NCBI RefSeq assembly: GCF_001815905.1
Contig: NZ_KV823235.1
Span: 2,215-66,214, forward strand
DNA from: Brevibacterium sp. HMSC07C04
Lineage (GTDB): Bacteria > Actinomycetota > Actinomycetes > Actinomycetales > Brevibacteriaceae
Length of the DNA: 64,000 nt
Reading direction: 5' to 3'
How positions within the stretch are numbered: the first letter of the stretch is position 1; the number at the start of each line of letters is the position of its first letter. Both the position numbers and the translations under genes were made by a program. This document shows, piece after piece, positions 9,086 to 19,676 of this stretch. The notes under the pieces are model-generated. The model searched no databases. It worked only from the letters and a program-made list of their open reading frames with translations, and was not told where the DNA came from.

Positions 9086-9459
9086 CAGGCGTTCTCCTTC
9101 CCATCAGCGTCCGAGCCGTCCGTGAGGACCACGGTGATGTGGCTGGTGCGCTTGTCGATGCGGTGTGCACGACCCTGGGCGCGAGGACGGAACCGCTTCA
9201 TGGTCGGTCCTTCATCGACGTAGATCTCTGAGATCACGAGGTCGTCTTCATTGAATGCAACGCCGAGCTTGTCAGCTTCCTGACGGGCGTTGCTGATGCC
9301 CGATGCGACGAGTTTGTAGACAGGCTCAGATGCAGCCTGGGGAACAAACTTGAGCATCGCGAGGGCTTCGGTTGCCTGCTGACCACGAACGAGGTCAACG
9401 ACACGCCGAGCCTTCATGGGCGTCACACGCAGAAAGCGTGCCTTCGCCTTGGCTTCCAT
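9085..9459 (-). CDS. rplV: 50S ribosomal protein L22
   Basis: Lines the nascent-peptide exit tunnel. The 124 residues contain the family start [21 protein letters not shown] and the loop and C-terminal signature [20 protein letters not shown]. The loop sequence looks ordinary, without the deletions linked to macrolide resistance elsewhere. It is preceded by rpsS and overlaps rpsC. Confidence 0.97.
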   Translation of the reverse strand: MEAKAKARFLRVTPMKARRVVDLVRGQQATEALAMLKFVPQAASEPVYKLVASGISNARQEADKLGVAFNEDDLVISEIYVDEGPTMKRFRPRAQGRAHRIDKRTSHITVVLTDGSDADGKENA

Positions 9460-9498
9460 CGTTTCCTTCTCTCCTTATAGGACGCGTAGGGGCGCGGC

Positions 9499-9780
9499 TC
9501 AGCCGCGGCGGCCCTTGCGGTCGTCCTTGTCGTGGCCGCGGAACGTCCGCGTCGGTGCGAATTCGCCGAGCTTGTGCCCGACCATTGATTCGGTGATGAA
9601 CACCGGGACGTGCTTGCGTCCGTCGTGGACCGCGATGGTGTGTCCCAGGAAGTCCGGGATGATCATCGAGCGACGCGACCACGTCTTGATTACGTTGTTG
9701 GTGCCCTTTTCGTTCTGAGCGGCGACCTTCTGGAAAAGGTGCTCGTCTACGAAGGGGCCCTTCTTCAAGCTACGAGGCAT
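9499..9780 (-). CDS. rpsS: 30S ribosomal protein S19
   Basis: Head protein of the small subunit, partner of S13. The 93 residues show [18 protein letters not shown] and the signature [19 protein letters not shown]. It lies 15 bp after rplB and 39 bp before rplV in the S10 order. Confidence 0.97.
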   Translation of the reverse strand: MPRSLKKGPFVDEHLFQKVAAQNEKGTNNVIKTWSRRSMIIPDFLGHTIAVHDGRKHVPVFITESMVGHKLGEFAPTRTFRGHDKDDRKGRRG

Positions 9781-9795
9781 TTTCTAGGCTCCCTA

Positions 9796-10632
9796 TCAGC
9801 GCTTCTTGCCGGTGCGACGGCGGCGCACAATGTACTTGTCGCTTTCGCGGTTCGGACGGCGGGTGCGTCCTTCCGGCTGGCCCCAGGGGCTGACCGGGTG
9901 ACGGCCACCCGAGGTGCGGCCTTCACCACCACCGTGCGGGTGGTCGATCGGGTTCATTGCAACACCGCGGACGGTGGGACGCACGCCCTTCCAGCGCATG
10001 CGGCCGGCCTTGCCCCAGCTGATGTTGGCCTGCTCGGCGTTGCCGACTTCGCCGACGGTCGCGCGGCAGCGAGCATCGACGTTGCGGATTTCACCCGAGG
10101 GCATGCGCAGCTGTGCGTAGCGGCCGAACTTCGCAACGAGCTGAGCCGAAGTGCCGGCGCTGCGGCCGATCTTGGCTCCGCCGCCGGGGCGAAGTTCGAT
10201 TGCGTGGATCACGGTGCCGACGGGGATGTTCTGCAGCGGCAGAGCATTGCCCGGCTTGATGTCAGCCTGTGCTCCGGCTTCGACGCGGTCGCCCTGCTTG
10301 AGCTTGTTCGGGGCGAGAATGTAGCGCTTCTCGCCGTCGACGTAGTGCAGCAGTGCAATGCGCGCGGTGCGGTTCGGGTCGTATTCGATGTGTGCGACCT
10401 TTGCCGGGACGCCGTCCTTGTCGTGACGACGGAAGTCGATCACGCGGTACTGGCGTTTGTGGCCACCGCCCTGGTGACGGGTGGTGACTCGGCCCTGGCT
10501 GTTGCGGCCGCCCTTCTTCGGCAGCGGACGCAGAAGCGACTTCTCCGGCGTAGACCGGGTCACTTCGACGAAGTCCGCGACCGACGAGCCACGGCGGCCC
10601 GGGGTCGTGGGCTTGTACTTACGGATTCCCAT
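9796..10632 (-). CDS. rplB: 50S ribosomal protein L2
   Basis: Essential large-subunit protein required for subunit association and peptidyl-transfer. The full 278-residue length is present, with [17 protein letters not shown] at the start and the C-terminal catalytic-centre signature [19 protein letters not shown], including the conserved His of the HPHGGG element. It lies between rplW and rpsS. Confidence 0.98.
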   Translation of the reverse strand: MGIRKYKPTTPGRRGSSVADFVEVTRSTPEKSLLRPLPKKGGRNSQGRVTTRHQGGGHKRQYRVIDFRRHDKDGVPAKVAHIEYDPNRTARIALLHYVDGEKRYILAPNKLKQGDRVEAGAQADIKPGNALPLQNIPVGTVIHAIELRPGGGAKIGRSAGTSAQLVAKFGRYAQLRMPSGEIRNVDARCRATVGEVGNAEQANISWGKAGRMRWKGVRPTVRGVAMNPIDHPHGGGEGRTSGGRHPVSPWGQPEGRTRRPNRESDKYIVRRRRTGKKR

Positions 10633-10662
10633 GAGTCTTCAATTCCTTCTGAACTGGATCGC

Positions 10663-10965
10663 TTAGAGCGATCCGCCGAAAATGTCGATCGATCCTTCGC
10701 GAAGGGCGACGACGGCGCGCTTGGTGTTCTTGCGCTTGCCGTAACCGGTGCGGGTGCGCGTGCGCTTGCCCTCGCGGTTGAAGGTGTTGACCTTGTCGAC
10801 CTTGACGCCGAAGATGCTTTCGATGGCGTACTTGATTTCGGTTTTGTTCGACCGCGGATCAACGAGGAAGGTGTACTTGCCTTCGTCCATGAGCCCGTAG
10901 GTCTTCTCCGAAACGACCGGCGCGATGATGATGTCGCGCGGGTCCTTGATGGTTACGCTGCTCAC
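10663..10965 (-). CDS. rplW: 50S ribosomal protein L23
   Basis: Exit-tunnel rim protein and docking site for trigger factor and SRP. The 100 residues carry [20 protein letters not shown] and [20 protein letters not shown], then the L23 signature [19 protein letters not shown]. Its start overlaps the rplD stop by 4 nt. Confidence 0.97.
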   Translation of the reverse strand: MSSVTIKDPRDIIIAPVVSEKTYGLMDEGKYTFLVDPRSNKTEIKYAIESIFGVKVDKVNTFNREGKRTRTRTGYGKRKNTKRAVVALREGSIDIFGGSL

Positions 10966-11609
10966 TTGGCTGCCTCCTCGTTCTTGCCGAGGTACGCCTT
11001 GAGCGCAGCCTCGGTGAAGATGATGTCGTCGGCCATCAGCACGTCGTAGGTGTTCAGCTGTCCCCAGTGCAGCGTGTGCACGTTGGGCAGGTTGCGAACC
11101 GACAGTTCGGTGACGCGGTCGTCGTCGGTGACGACGACGAGCTGGTTCTTGTTGCTCGAAAGCTTTTCGATTGCTACGCGAGCAGCCTTGGTCGAAGGCG
11201 TGTCACCGTCGACGAGGGCAGTCACAGCGTGCACCTGGTCGAAGCGCGCCCGATCAGAAAGTGCGCCGCGCAGTGCTGCAGCCTTCATCTTCTTGGGGGT
11301 GCGCTGCGAGTAGTCGCGCGGAACCGGACCGTGGACGATGCCGCCGCCTGCGAACTGCGGAGCGCGGATCGAACCCTGGCGTGCGTTGCCGGTGCCCTTC
11401 TGGCGCCACGGCTTGCGGCCACCACCGCGGACTTCAGCGCGGGTCTTGGTTTTGTGCGTTCCCTGGCGAGCTGCGGCCAGCTGCGCAGTCACGACCTGGT
11501 GGATGAGCGCGACGTTCGTCGGCACATCGAAGATCGCGGCGGGCAGTTCAGCGGTTCCGGCCTTTTTGCCGGCTGCGTCGAGAACGTCGATTGACTTGGT
11601 TTCAGCCAT
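10962..11609 (-). CDS. rplD: 50S ribosomal protein L4
   Basis: Exit-tunnel constriction protein; in E. coli it also represses the S10 operon through the rpsJ leader. The [20 protein letters not shown] loop and the [16 protein letters not shown] segment are typical. The first ATG (11618) overlaps the rplC stop but has GGGAG only 1 nt away. The ATG at 11607-11609 ([11 protein letters not shown], 215 residues) has GGGAG about 10 nt upstream and a family-like N-terminus, so I chose it; the three-residue difference is not certain. Confidence 0.95.
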   Translation of the reverse strand: MAETKSIDVLDAAGKKAGTAELPAAIFDVPTNVALIHQVVTAQLAAARQGTHKTKTRAEVRGGGRKPWRQKGTGNARQGSIRAPQFAGGGIVHGPVPRDYSQRTPKKMKAAALRGALSDRARFDQVHAVTALVDGDTPSTKAARVAIEKLSSNKNQLVVVTDDDRVTELSVRNLPNVHTLHWGQLNTYDVLMADDIIFTEAALKAYLGKNEEAAK

Positions 11610-11614
11610 CGGAG

Positions 11615-12289
11615 TCATGCTCCCTTCACTGCAGAGCGAACGAGGACGACAGCACCCTTGGCTCCCGGAACAGCACCCTTGAGCAGCAGAACGCTGTTTT
11701 CAGCGTCGACCGCGTGAATCGTGAGGTTCTGGGTGGTCTGCTTGACGTTGCCCATACGGCCGGCCATGCGCTGGCCCTTGAAGACGCGGCCGGGTGTGGC
11801 TGCGCCGCCGATGGAGCCGGGCTTGCGGTGGTTGCGGTGCTGACCGTGCGATGCGCCGACACCGGCAAAGCCGTGGCGCTTCATAACGCCTGCGTGGCCC
11901 TTGCCCTTGGTGTTGGCGGTCACGTCAACCTTGGTGCCGGCTTCGAAGACGTCAACGCCGAACTCCTGGCCGAGCGAGTATTCGCCGGCATCAGCCGTGC
12001 GAAGCTCAACGAGGTAGCGGCGAGGTGTCACACCGGCCTTGTCGAAGTGACCGGCGGTCGGCTTGTTGACCTTGCGCGGGTCGATTTCGCCCGAGCCGAT
12101 CTGGATTGCTGCGTAGCCGTCGGTTTCGACGTCGCGGATCTGGGTGACAACGTTGGTGTCAACGGCGACGGCGGTGACGGGAACGAGGTTGCCCTCTTCG
12201 TCCCACACCTGGGTCATGCCGAGCTTCTTGCCGAGCAGGCCCTTGAATGTGCGGGTGGTGGGAAGGGCCTTGGAACGGGTGTTAGCCAT
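11615..12289 (-). CDS. rplC: 50S ribosomal protein L3
   Basis: Large-subunit assembly initiator reaching the peptidyl-transferase centre. It is 224 residues. The family features include [18 protein letters not shown] near residues 18-35 and the conserved [20 protein letters not shown] block around residue 150. A ~15-residue N-terminal extension precedes the core. It follows rpsJ by 14 bp. Confidence 0.97.
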   Translation of the reverse strand: MANTRSKALPTTRTFKGLLGKKLGMTQVWDEEGNLVPVTAVAVDTNVVTQIRDVETDGYAAIQIGSGEIDPRKVNKPTAGHFDKAGVTPRRYLVELRTADAGEYSLGQEFGVDVFEAGTKVDVTANTKGKGHAGVMKRHGFAGVGASHGQHRNHRKPGSIGGAATPGRVFKGQRMAGRMGNVKQTTQNLTIHAVDAENSVLLLKGAVPGAKGAVVLVRSAVKGA

Positions 12290-12303
12290 TGAAAGTCCCT
12301 CCC

Positions 12304-12612
<309 letters not shown>

Positions 12613-12725
12613 GGCGTCGTAACTCCATCCTTTGTTCTTCCTGGCCATCAACCGCCCGTCCTTGCGGATCTGGCGGTTTGCACCAGCTGTTCTTCCGACC
12701 CCCGCGGTCGGGCGTGTCGCAACAA

Positions 12726-12752
12726 TCTTTTTAAAAAAATGCTGCCTGGGCA
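12726..12752 (-). promoter_or_regulatory. Hairpin plus poly-U in the rpsJ leader (possible attenuator)
   Basis: Minus strand: CTGCCCAGGCAG (a near-palindrome with only 4 usable stem pairs) is followed by CATTTTTTTAAAAAG, about 115 nt before the rpsJ start. The U-run is the longest in this GC-rich block. The stem is weak, so this is only a candidate for L4- or NusA-type attenuation of the S10 operon. Confidence 0.3.
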
Positions 12753-13000
12753 GTGCGACTCGCTGTCAGAGTTGTTTCGGTGAACCGAACCCGTAGCGGA
12801 TTCACTTCCGATGTTTCCGGGCATCCGGCTGATGCCGAGCAGGGGTCTGCGCCCGAAAACGCAACCTACACATCTTGGCACACCTAGCACACAAGCTCAA
12901 ATCGGAGGCTGATGTTGTGCGTCACGGCGTGCCGCAGTTCCTTCGGCCGTCTCACCCTCTGCGCTGTTGGAAGCCGCTTCCTCGCCTATGCAGACAACAA

Positions 13001-13030
13001 AGAGCCCCGCGGCCGAAACCACGGGGCTCT
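13001..13030 (-). terminator. Terminator after tuf
   Basis: A 9-bp inverted repeat, AGAGCCCCG (13001-13009) with CGGGGCTCT (13022-13030). On the minus strand it is followed by TTGTTGTCTG. It begins 19 nt after the tuf stop and separates the str operon from the S10 operon. Confidence 0.65.
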
Positions 13031-13049
13031 CTGTCAGGCTGTCAGAAGA

Positions 13050-14243
13050 TCAGGCGTGGATCTTGGTGACACGGCCTGCGCCGACGGTGCGTCCACCTTC
13101 GCGGATAGCGAAGCGGAGGCCTTCTTCCATGGCGACCGGCTGGATGAGCTCGACCGACATTTCGGTGTCGTCGCCGGGCATAACCATCTCGGTGCCTTCA
13201 GGCAGCGTGATGACGCCGGTGACGTCCGTGGTGCGGAAGTAGAACTGCGGACGGTAGTTCGAGTAGAAGGGGTTGTGACGGCCGCCTTCTTCCTTCGACA
13301 GGATGTAGACCTGTGCGTCGAACTTGGTGTGCGGCGTGATGCTGCCGGGCTTCACGATGACCTGACCGCGCTCAACGTCTTCGCGCTTGGTGCCGCGCAG
13401 AAGCAGACCGACGTTTTCACCTGCACGAGCGTCCGGCAGGGTCTTGCGGAACATTTCGATAGCGGTGACGGTGGTCTTCGAGGACTGCGGCTTGATGCCG
13501 ACGATCTCGATTTCTTCGTTCGGCAGCAGGATGCCGCGCTCAACACGACCGGTGACGACGGTGCCGCGACCGGTAATGGTGAAGACGTCTTCCACGGGCA
13601 TGAGGAAGTCCTTGTCGATGTCGCGCTCCGGTTCCGGAACGTTTTCGTCGACAGCTTCCATGAGGTCCTGGACCGACTTGACCCATTCCGGGTCGCCTTC
13701 GAGGGCCTTGAGAGCCGAAACGCGGATGACAGGTGCGTCGTCGCCGGGGAATTCCTGGTCAGACAGGAGTTCGCGGACTTCCATTTCGACGAGGTCGAAG
13801 AGGTCTTCGTCGTCGATCATGTCGGACTTGTTCAGAGCCACGACGATGTAGGGAACGCCGACCTGGCGAGCGAGCAGAACGTGCTCACGGGTCTGCGGCA
13901 TCGGGCCGTCGGTTGCAGCGACAACCAGGATTGCGCCGTCCATCTGGGCGGCACCGGTGATCATGTTCTTGACGTAGTCAGCGTGACCGGGGGCGTCAAC
14001 GTGAGCGTAGTGACGCTTTTCGGTCTCGTACTCAACGTGCGAAACGTTGATGGTAATACCACGTTCACGCTCTTCAGGAGCGTTGTCGACCTGGTCGAAT
14101 GCACGTGCTTCGTTGAGGTCGGGGTACTGGTCTGCAAGGACCTTCGTGATTGCCGCGGTCAGAGTCGTCTTACCGTGGTCAACGTGACCAATGGTACCGA
14201 TGTTGACGTGCGGCTTAGTCCTTTCGAAGCTAGCCTTTGCCAC
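13050..14243 (-). CDS. tuf: Elongation factor Tu
   Basis: GTPase that delivers aminoacyl-tRNA to the ribosome. The 397-residue protein contains G1 [10 protein letters not shown] near residue 19, G2 RGITI, G3 DAPGH, G4 NKSD and G5 SALK, then domains 2 and 3 (VTGRVERG and the [12 protein letters not shown] end). The start is GTG with a perfect AGGAGG 6 nt upstream. It is the last gene of rpsL-rpsG-fusA-tuf and is the only tuf copy in this window. Confidence 0.98.
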   Translation of the reverse strand: MAKASFERTKPHVNIGTIGHVDHGKTTLTAAITKVLADQYPDLNEARAFDQVDNAPEERERGITINVSHVEYETEKRHYAHVDAPGHADYVKNMITGAAQMDGAILVVAATDGPMPQTREHVLLARQVGVPYIVVALNKSDMIDDEDLFDLVEMEVRELLSDQEFPGDDAPVIRVSALKALEGDPEWVKSVQDLMEAVDENVPEPERDIDKDFLMPVEDVFTITGRGTVVTGRVERGILLPNEEIEIVGIKPQSSKTTVTAIEMFRKTLPDARAGENVGLLLRGTKREDVERGQVIVKPGSITPHTKFDAQVYILSKEEGGRHNPFYSNYRPQFYFRTTDVTGVITLPEGTEMVMPGDDTEMSVELIQPVAMEEGLRFAIREGGRTVGAGRVTKIHA

Positions 14244-14306
14244 TGGGTTCCTCCTAGTGATTGGTGCGGCGCAAGCTTGTGAGCGCCGCGCCTTTTTACT
14301 TGTTGC

Positions 14307-14341
14307 GCTCGGCGGGACAGCGTTGAGCTGCCCCGCCGAGC
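14307..14341 (-). promoter_or_regulatory. Hairpin in the fusA-tuf gap
   Basis: A strong two-part stem: GCTCGGCGGG (14307-14316) with CCCGCCGAGC (14332-14341), and an inner CAGC/GCTG stem around a GTTGA loop. No U-run follows, so read-through into tuf is expected; it may tune tuf mRNA level or ends. Confidence 0.5.
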
Positions 14342-14351
14342 AACGGGGAGA

Positions 14352-16457
14352 TTATTCTCCGCCGCGGGTCTTTTGGATGATTTCGTCCGAAACGTTCTGC
14401 GGAACTTCGGCGTACGAGTGGAACTGCATGCCGTAAACGGCACGTCCCTGCGTCTTGGAGCGCAGGTCGCCGATGTAGCCGAACATTTCCGACAGCGGGA
14501 CGAGTGCACGCACAACCTTAATGCCGGTGGCGTCTTCCATCGACTGCACCTGTCCGCGACGCGAGTTCAGGTCGCCGATGACGTCGCCCATGTACTCCTC
14601 CGGAGTGCGGACTTCGACATCCATGAGCGGTTCGAGCAGCACGGGGCGCGCCTTGGGAGCAGCCTCCTTGAATGCCATCGAACCGGCGAGCTTGAACGCC
14701 ATTTCCGACGAGTCGACGTCGTGGTAAGCACCGTCGACCAGGGTGGCCTTGATGCCGACCATCGGGTAGCCGGCGAGAACACCGACCTGCATGGCATCCT
14801 GGATGCCCGCATCCACCGACGGAATGTATTCGCGGGGCACGCGGCCACCGGTGATCGCGTTGTCGAATTCGTAGATCTTGTCGCCTTCGACCTCCATCGG
14901 CTCGATGGTGATCTGAACCTTGGCGAACTGGCCCGAACCACCGGTCTGCTTCTTGTGCGTGTAGTCGTACTTTTCGACTGCCTTGCGAATGGTTTCGCGG
15001 TACGCAACCTGAGGCTTGCCGATGTTGGCTTCGACCTTGAATTCGCGCTTCATGCGGTCGACGAACACATCGAGGTGAAGTTCGCCCATGCCGCCGATTT
15101 CGGTCTGGCCGGTTTCTTCGTTGAGGTTGACCGTGAACGTCGGGTCTTCCTTGACGAGCTTCTGAATAGCCGAGGACAGCTTTTCCTGGTCGCCCTTCGT
15201 CTTCGGTTCGATAGAAACGAAGATGACGGGCTCGGGGAATGCCATCGACTCCAGAACAACCGGGTTGGACGGATCGGCGAGGGTGTCACCGGTAGTGGTG
15301 TCCTTCAGGCCGATGAAGGCATAGATGTGACCTGCAAATGCCTCTTCAACAGGGTTTTCCTTGTTGGAGTGCATCTGGAAGAGCTTGCCTACGCGCTCAC
15401 GCTTGCCGGTGGTGGTATTCAGCAGCGTGTCACCGGACTTCACGTGACCGGAGTACACGCGAATGTAGGTGAGCGAACCGAAGAACGGGTGCGTTGCAAC
15501 CTTGAAGGCCAGAGCCGAGAACGGTTCGTCCTTCGAGGGTTTGCGCACAACCTCTTCGTCCTCCTTGCCGTAGACGAGGCCGGTGACCGGCGGAACGTCA
15601 AGCGGCGAAGGCAGGTAGTCGATGACAGCGTCAAGGACCTTCTGCACACCCTTGTTCTTGAAAGCCGAACCGCACATGACGGGGAAGGCTTCTGAGGCAA
15701 TCGTGAGCTGGCGGATGCCGGCCTTGATTTCGTCGATGGAGAGTTCGCCTTCTTCGAGGTACTTCTCCATGAGCTCTTCACTGGCTTCGGCAACGTCTTC
15801 GACCAGGGCTGCACGGTATTCTTCCGCGCGTTCCTGCAGGTCAGCAGGGATTTCGATTTCCTGCATGTCCTGGCCCATCTTGGTTTCGTCCGGCCAGACG
15901 TAGGCCTTCATTTCGAGGAGGTCGACAACGCCCTCGAAGTCGCTTTCAGCGCCGATGGGCAGCTGAATGACCAGCGGCTTAGCGCCGAGACGGTCCTTGA
16001 TGGTGCCGACGGTGTAGTAGAAGTCAGCACCGAGCTTGTCCATCTTGTTGACAAAGCAGACGCGCGGGACGTCGTACTTGTCAGCCTGACGCCAAACGGT
16101 TTCGGACTGCGGCTCAACACCTTCCTTGCCGTCGAACACAGCGACAGCGCCGTCGAGAACGCGGAGCGAACGCTCCACTTCCACGGTGAAGTCGACGTGC
16201 CCGGGGGTGTCGATGATGTTGATCTGGTTGTCTTGCCAGTAGCAGGTCGTCGCGGCCGATGTAATCGTGATGCCGCGCTCCTGTTCCTGCTCCATCCAGT
16301 CCATGGTCGAAGCGCCGTCGTGGGTTTCGCCCAGCTTGTAGTTGACGCCGGTGTAGAACAGGATTCGTTCGGTGGTGGTTGTCTTACCGGCATCAATGTG
16401 AGCCATGATGCCGATGTTGCGGACCTTTTTAAGGTCAGTCAGCACTTCAAGTGCCAC
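14352..16457 (-). CDS. fusA: Elongation factor G
   Basis: GTPase that drives translocation and, with RRF, ribosome recycling. Domains are clear: the G domain with [15 protein letters not shown] near residue 17 and RGITITSAA, the [11 protein letters not shown]4 region, then domains II-V ending in [18 protein letters not shown]. The open frame extends upstream, but I chose the GTG at 16455-16457, which gives [15 protein letters not shown] as in other actinobacterial EF-G, with AGAGGG about 5 nt upstream; length 701 residues. It lies 66 bp after rpsG. Confidence 0.97.
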   Translation of the reverse strand: MALEVLTDLKKVRNIGIMAHIDAGKTTTTERILFYTGVNYKLGETHDGASTMDWMEQEQERGITITSAATTCYWQDNQINIIDTPGHVDFTVEVERSLRVLDGAVAVFDGKEGVEPQSETVWRQADKYDVPRVCFVNKMDKLGADFYYTVGTIKDRLGAKPLVIQLPIGAESDFEGVVDLLEMKAYVWPDETKMGQDMQEIEIPADLQERAEEYRAALVEDVAEASEELMEKYLEEGELSIDEIKAGIRQLTIASEAFPVMCGSAFKNKGVQKVLDAVIDYLPSPLDVPPVTGLVYGKEDEEVVRKPSKDEPFSALAFKVATHPFFGSLTYIRVYSGHVKSGDTLLNTTTGKRERVGKLFQMHSNKENPVEEAFAGHIYAFIGLKDTTTGDTLADPSNPVVLESMAFPEPVIFVSIEPKTKGDQEKLSSAIQKLVKEDPTFTVNLNEETGQTEIGGMGELHLDVFVDRMKREFKVEANIGKPQVAYRETIRKAVEKYDYTHKKQTGGSGQFAKVQITIEPMEVEGDKIYEFDNAITGGRVPREYIPSVDAGIQDAMQVGVLAGYPMVGIKATLVDGAYHDVDSSEMAFKLAGSMAFKEAAPKARPVLLEPLMDVEVRTPEEYMGDVIGDLNSRRGQVQSMEDATGIKVVRALVPLSEMFGYIGDLRSKTQGRAVYGMQFHSYAEVPQNVSDEIIQKTRGGE

Positions 16458-16523
16458 GGTGTCCCTCTCTCGTAAGAAGTACCTGGACAAGCAGCACCCG
16501 CCAAAGCGGGCACCGCCTGATGA

Positions 16524-16994
16524 TTACCAGCGGTAGTGAGCGAAGGCCTTGTTGGACTCAGCCATCTTGTGCATGTCCTCGCGGCGCTTCACAGCAGCAC
16601 CAAGGCCGTTGGAAGCGTCGAGGATTTCGTTCATCAGACGCTCGGTCATCGTCTTTTCACGACGCTGGCGAGCAAACTGAACCAGCCAGCGCAGCGCCAG
16701 CGTGGTGGAACGGGCGGGGCGGACGTCAACCGGCACCTGGTAGGTGGCACCGCCGACGCGGCGGGAGCGGACCTCAAGCGACGGGCGAATGTTGTCGAGG
16801 GCCTTCTTCAGAAGGGTGAGAGCCTCGACATTGGCCTTCTCCGAAGCGCTTTCGAGTGCGCCGTAGACGATGCGCTCAGCGGTGGAACGCTTGCCGTCGA
16901 GGAGGACCTTGTTGATGAGCTGGGTGACCAGCGGTGAGTTGTAGACCGGGTCGATTGCGACCGGGCGCTTGGGTGCGGGGCCCTTACGCGGCAT
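16524..16994 (-). CDS. rpsG: 30S ribosomal protein S7
   Basis: Head-nucleating 16S rRNA-binding protein, autoregulator of the str operon in E. coli. The 156 residues include [20 protein letters not shown] at the start, [20 protein letters not shown] and the C-terminal [20 protein letters not shown]. The ATG overlaps the rpsL stop (TAATG-type overlap), so it is translationally coupled. Confidence 0.97.
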   Translation of the reverse strand: MPRKGPAPKRPVAIDPVYNSPLVTQLINKVLLDGKRSTAERIVYGALESASEKANVEALTLLKKALDNIRPSLEVRSRRVGGATYQVPVDVRPARSTTLALRWLVQFARQRREKTMTERLMNEILDASNGLGAAVKRREDMHKMAESNKAFAHYRW

Positions 16995-17368
16995 TACTTC
17001 TTCTCCTTCTTCGCTCCGTAGCGGCTGCGAGCCTGCTGACGGCCCTTGACGGGCTGAGTGTCGAGTGCACCGCGAACAATCTTGTAGCGGACACCGGGGA
17101 GGTCCTTCACACGGCCTCCGCGCACGAGCACGATGGAGTGCTCCTGGAGGTTGTGGCCTTCACCCGGGATGTAGGCGGTCACTTCGATCTGCGAAGAGAG
17201 CTTGACACGTGCGACCTTGCGCAGTGCCGAGTTGGGCTTCTTCGGCGTGGTCGTGTACACGCGAGTGCACACGCCGCGACGCTGCGGGCTGCCCTTAAGA
17301 GCAGGCGTAGCGTTCTTCGCCGGCTTGTCGTGCCGTCCCTTGCGGACGAGCTGCTGAATAGTAGGCAC
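16994..17368 (-). CDS. rpsL: 30S ribosomal protein S12
   Basis: Decoding-centre protein, first gene of the str operon. The 124 residues have [17 protein letters not shown], the [17 protein letters not shown] segment and [16 protein letters not shown]. Both lysines whose substitution gives streptomycin resistance (K42/43 and K87/88 by family numbering) are unchanged, as is the Pro after the second. The start is GTG. Confidence 0.97.
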   Translation of the reverse strand: MPTIQQLVRKGRHDKPAKNATPALKGSPQRRGVCTRVYTTTPKKPNSALRKVARVKLSSQIEVTAYIPGEGHNLQEHSIVLVRGGRVKDLPGVRYKIVRGALDTQPVKGRQQARSRYGAKKEKK

Positions 17369-17794
17369 TTATCAGGTTCTCCGATGCTTCTCGTTATTCC
17401 TAATCTCCTGAGGATTCAGGAGCGTATCCTTCTGCGGCCGGGTGAAGCTGCGTGCCCGACTGCAGACGTGGCTTCCACCGCCGTTTCCAGTGCAGCCGCA
17501 CTGTCTGTCGGTATATGGCGAAGAACCACCGGTGTTGATGTTTTCCGTGTGATGATGAAAACTTCACCGCCATAGGGCAACAACACCGCCTGCCGAAAAA
17601 TCGCAGATACACCTAGGGTAACCCTCGGCGAGGCACTCGGTCAAAACACGGTTGGACGGTGCTTGACCTGGCGATTTCAGGCGTTCCAACTGTAACGCGC
17701 CGGCAGCCGTGTTCTGCAAGGAGTTTGCTTGAGGTTCGCTCATTCTCCGAAAACATTCCACGACGCACAGTCCGCCCAGCACTATTGTTGAAGA
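17369..17794. other. Divergent region between rpsL and the DUF1707 gene (no gene)
   Basis: 426 bp separating the minus-strand str operon from a plus-strand gene. No credible ORF or RNA gene is visible. It must hold the str operon promoter. TTGCCC at 17575-17580 (minus strand), 17 nt from CATCAT, is the best pair I found, but both hexamers match consensus poorly. The plus-side promoter is listed separately. Confidence 0.4.
17783..17794 (+). promoter_or_regulatory. -10 hexamer placed for a leaderless transcript
   Basis: TATTGT (17783-17788) lies exactly 6 nt before the ATG at 17795 with no usable ribosome-binding site between. This matches the pattern at 33652, 45594, 48504, 52728, 56112, 60521 (minus) and 60591. 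No good -35 hexamer is seen. Confidence 0.45.
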
Positions 17795-18478
17795 ATGACT
17801 GATTACCGGCCCTCCGCCAGCGACGCCTTCGACCAGCACCAGCACCGCATTCGCGCCTCTGATCGCGACCGTGACGATGTCCTGCAGGTCATCTCCAACG
17901 CACACGTCGCGGGTCGGCTCTCACCAGAGGATCTAGACGAGCGCCAGAACGCCGTTCTGGCCTGCATCTACCTTCACGAACTGCTTCCGATCATTCACGA
18001 CATTCCCGAAGGCCGCGAAATCGAGTCCCGAATCAGGGAGGAAACAAACGCCCCTAAGCCGGGCGGCACCTCGTCAGCCGTGCAGCCAAAGAACGCCGTC
18101 GTTCCCGCGCGACCCGGAGACGGGCCGACAGTGACAGACATTGCAGTTCTCGGCGGATCCTCCAAATCGATCGCTGCGAACACCCCGCAGGTGACATCCT
18201 TCGCGCTGATGGGCGGCAGCGACCTCTATTTGTCTGAAGTCTGCGGGCCGGGCGCAGAAATCACGATCTTCAGCATGAACACAATGGGCGGTTCAGACAT
18301 ATACGTGCCCGCCGGCGTGCGCATCATCGACCACTCGGTGAATATCCTTGGCGGCAACGACATCAAACCCAATGCCTTTGGCGACGGCTCAAACGGAACG
18401 CTCATCATCAAAGGCTTCAACCTCATGGGCGGAAACGACGTCCACCTGGACCCTGGAGTCCAGACCGGCGGCAGGTAA
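17795..18478 (+). CDS. DUF1707 / LiaF-like C-terminal domain protein
   Basis: The N-terminal ~60 residues match DUF1707 (RIRASDRDRDDVLQVISNAH, then AGRLSPEDLDERQNA), a small helical domain common in Actinobacteria. A Pro/Ala linker follows. The C-terminal half has a repeating beta unit with the tags VLGGSSKSI, MGGSDLYL, MGGSDIYV, LGGNDIKP and MGGNDVHL, about 20-30 residues apart, like the cell-wall-stress LiaF/YvqF C-terminal fold. It has no signal peptide or membrane segment. By family it may take part in envelope-stress signalling, but no partner kinase lies nearby. 227 residues; monocistronic. Confidence 0.8.
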   Translation: MTDYRPSASDAFDQHQHRIRASDRDRDDVLQVISNAHVAGRLSPEDLDERQNAVLACIYLHELLPIIHDIPEGREIESRIREETNAPKPGGTSSAVQPKNAVVPARPGDGPTVTDIAVLGGSSKSIAANTPQVTSFALMGGSDLYLSEVCGPGAEITIFSMNTMGGSDIYVPAGVRIIDHSVNILGGNDIKPNAFGDGSNGTLIIKGFNLMGGNDVHLDPGVQTGGR

Positions 18479-18502
18479 CCGCTGGCCAGAACATACAGCG
18501 TT

Positions 18503-18520
18503 AGGTGAGCGGCACCTCGT
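18503..18520 (+). repeat. Short interspersed repeat, copy 1
   Basis: AGGTGAGCGGCACCTCGT, with AGGTG/CACCT arms able to form a 5-bp stem. It lies 25 bp after the DUF1707 gene stop. The flank contains a local duplication of CACCTCGTAAGAA (18513-18525) as CACCTCGTAGAAA (18526-18538). Confidence 0.55.
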
Positions 18521-18623
18521 AAGAACACCTCGTAGAAACAGGCCGCCCGCACAACATCGAGCGGCCCGCACCCTGATGCCCGTATGACACACGACCTCCG
18601 CACACACGGACGAAAGGACCAAT

Positions 18624-19649
18624 GTGAAGATCGGAATTCTGACCTCCGGCGGCGACTGCCCCGGCCTCAACGCCGTCATCCGCGGCGCCGTCCGCAAAGG
18701 CGTGCGACTTTCCGGTGATGAATTCGTCGGCATCCGCGACGGATGGCGGGGCCTGCTGGAAGGCGACCTGCATCCGCTGACCACCCACGATGTGCGCGGA
18801 ATCAGCGGCCGCGGCGGGACTGTTCTCGGCACATCACGCACCCACCCCTACTCCGGGGGCGGGCCGGATGCCATGCGCCAGGTCATGAAGGACAACGAGA
18901 TCGACGGCGTCATCGCCATCGGCGGTGAAGGCACGCTCGCTGGGGCCGCGCGACTCGCTGACGACGAAGGACTGCCCGTAGTCGGCGTGCCCAAGACCAT
19001 TGACAACGACCTCGGCAGCACCGACTACACGTTCGGATTCGACACGGCAGCGGCAATCGCCACACGCTCCATCGACGCACTGCGCACAACAGCAGAATCA
19101 CACCACCGGTGCATGGTTGTCGAAGTCATGGGCAGGCACGTCGGCTGGATCGCACTGCACGCCGGCATGGCCGCAGGAGCACAGGCCATCCTGCTGCCCG
19201 AATTCCCCGTGACCATGGAACGCGTCGCCGAGTGGGTTCAAAGCGCCCGCAACCGAGGCCGCGCCCCCATCGTCGTGGTTGCAGAAGGATTTGTGCCCGT
19301 CGGCGTTGACGCAGAAGAAGGGGTTGCCGGAATCGCCGCCGACGGGAGGCCGAGGCTCGGGGGAATCGGCGACTACGTCGCAGCCGAAGTCGAACGCATG
19401 ACGGGCATCGAAACTCGCGCGATAATCCTCGGCCACCTGCAGCGCGGAGGGGTCCCCACCGCCTACGACCGCGTACTTGCCACACGTCTGGGCCTAGCCG
19501 CAGTCGACCTCGTCCACGACGCCAGCTGGGGCTACATGACCAGCCTCTCCGGCACAGACATCATCCGCGTCCCCATGGCCGATGCGGTTGAATCACTGAA
19601 AGCTGTCCCGAAGGAGCGCTGGGACGAGCTCGAAGCGCTGCTGGGGTAG
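18624..19649 (+). CDS. pfkA: 6-phosphofructokinase
   Basis: Phosphorylates fructose 6-phosphate in glycolysis. The 341-residue protein opens with GILTSGGDCPGLNAVIRG and has GGEGT (phosphoryl-donor site) near residue 96, PKTIDNDL with the catalytic Asp, and MGRHVGWIALH. Gly rather than Asp in GGEGT points to ATP rather than pyrophosphate as donor, while Lys in PKTIDND is shared with the actinobacterial group-III enzymes; donor choice is an inference. The start is GTG with GAAAGG upstream. A long structured repeat right after the stop probably terminates it. Confidence 0.94.
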   Translation: MKIGILTSGGDCPGLNAVIRGAVRKGVRLSGDEFVGIRDGWRGLLEGDLHPLTTHDVRGISGRGGTVLGTSRTHPYSGGGPDAMRQVMKDNEIDGVIAIGGEGTLAGAARLADDEGLPVVGVPKTIDNDLGSTDYTFGFDTAAAIATRSIDALRTTAESHHRCMVVEVMGRHVGWIALHAGMAAGAQAILLPEFPVTMERVAEWVQSARNRGRAPIVVVAEGFVPVGVDAEEGVAGIAADGRPRLGGIGDYVAAEVERMTGIETRAIILGHLQRGGVPTAYDRVLATRLGLAAVDLVHDASWGYMTSLSGTDIIRVPMADAVESLKAVPKERWDELEALLG

Positions 19650-19676
19650 GGCTTAGGGGCATCGATGGGATGCACC

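Larger units (their letters stand above)
12613..13049 (-). other. Leader and promoter region of the S10 operon (no gene)
   Basis: 437 bp between tuf and rpsJ with no gene that I recognise. On the minus strand, going toward rpsJ, it holds the tuf terminator, a short GC hairpin followed by a T-run and A-run (12726-12752), and a 6-bp hairpin at 12695-12711 (CCGACC with GGTCGG). This looks like a structured 5' leader, but I could not place a convincing -35/-10 pair. Confidence 0.5.

Noticed and set aside
9610-11049. A 479-codon plus-strand frame opposite rplB/rplW/rplD
   Set aside because: Antisense to three ribosomal protein genes; composition-driven.
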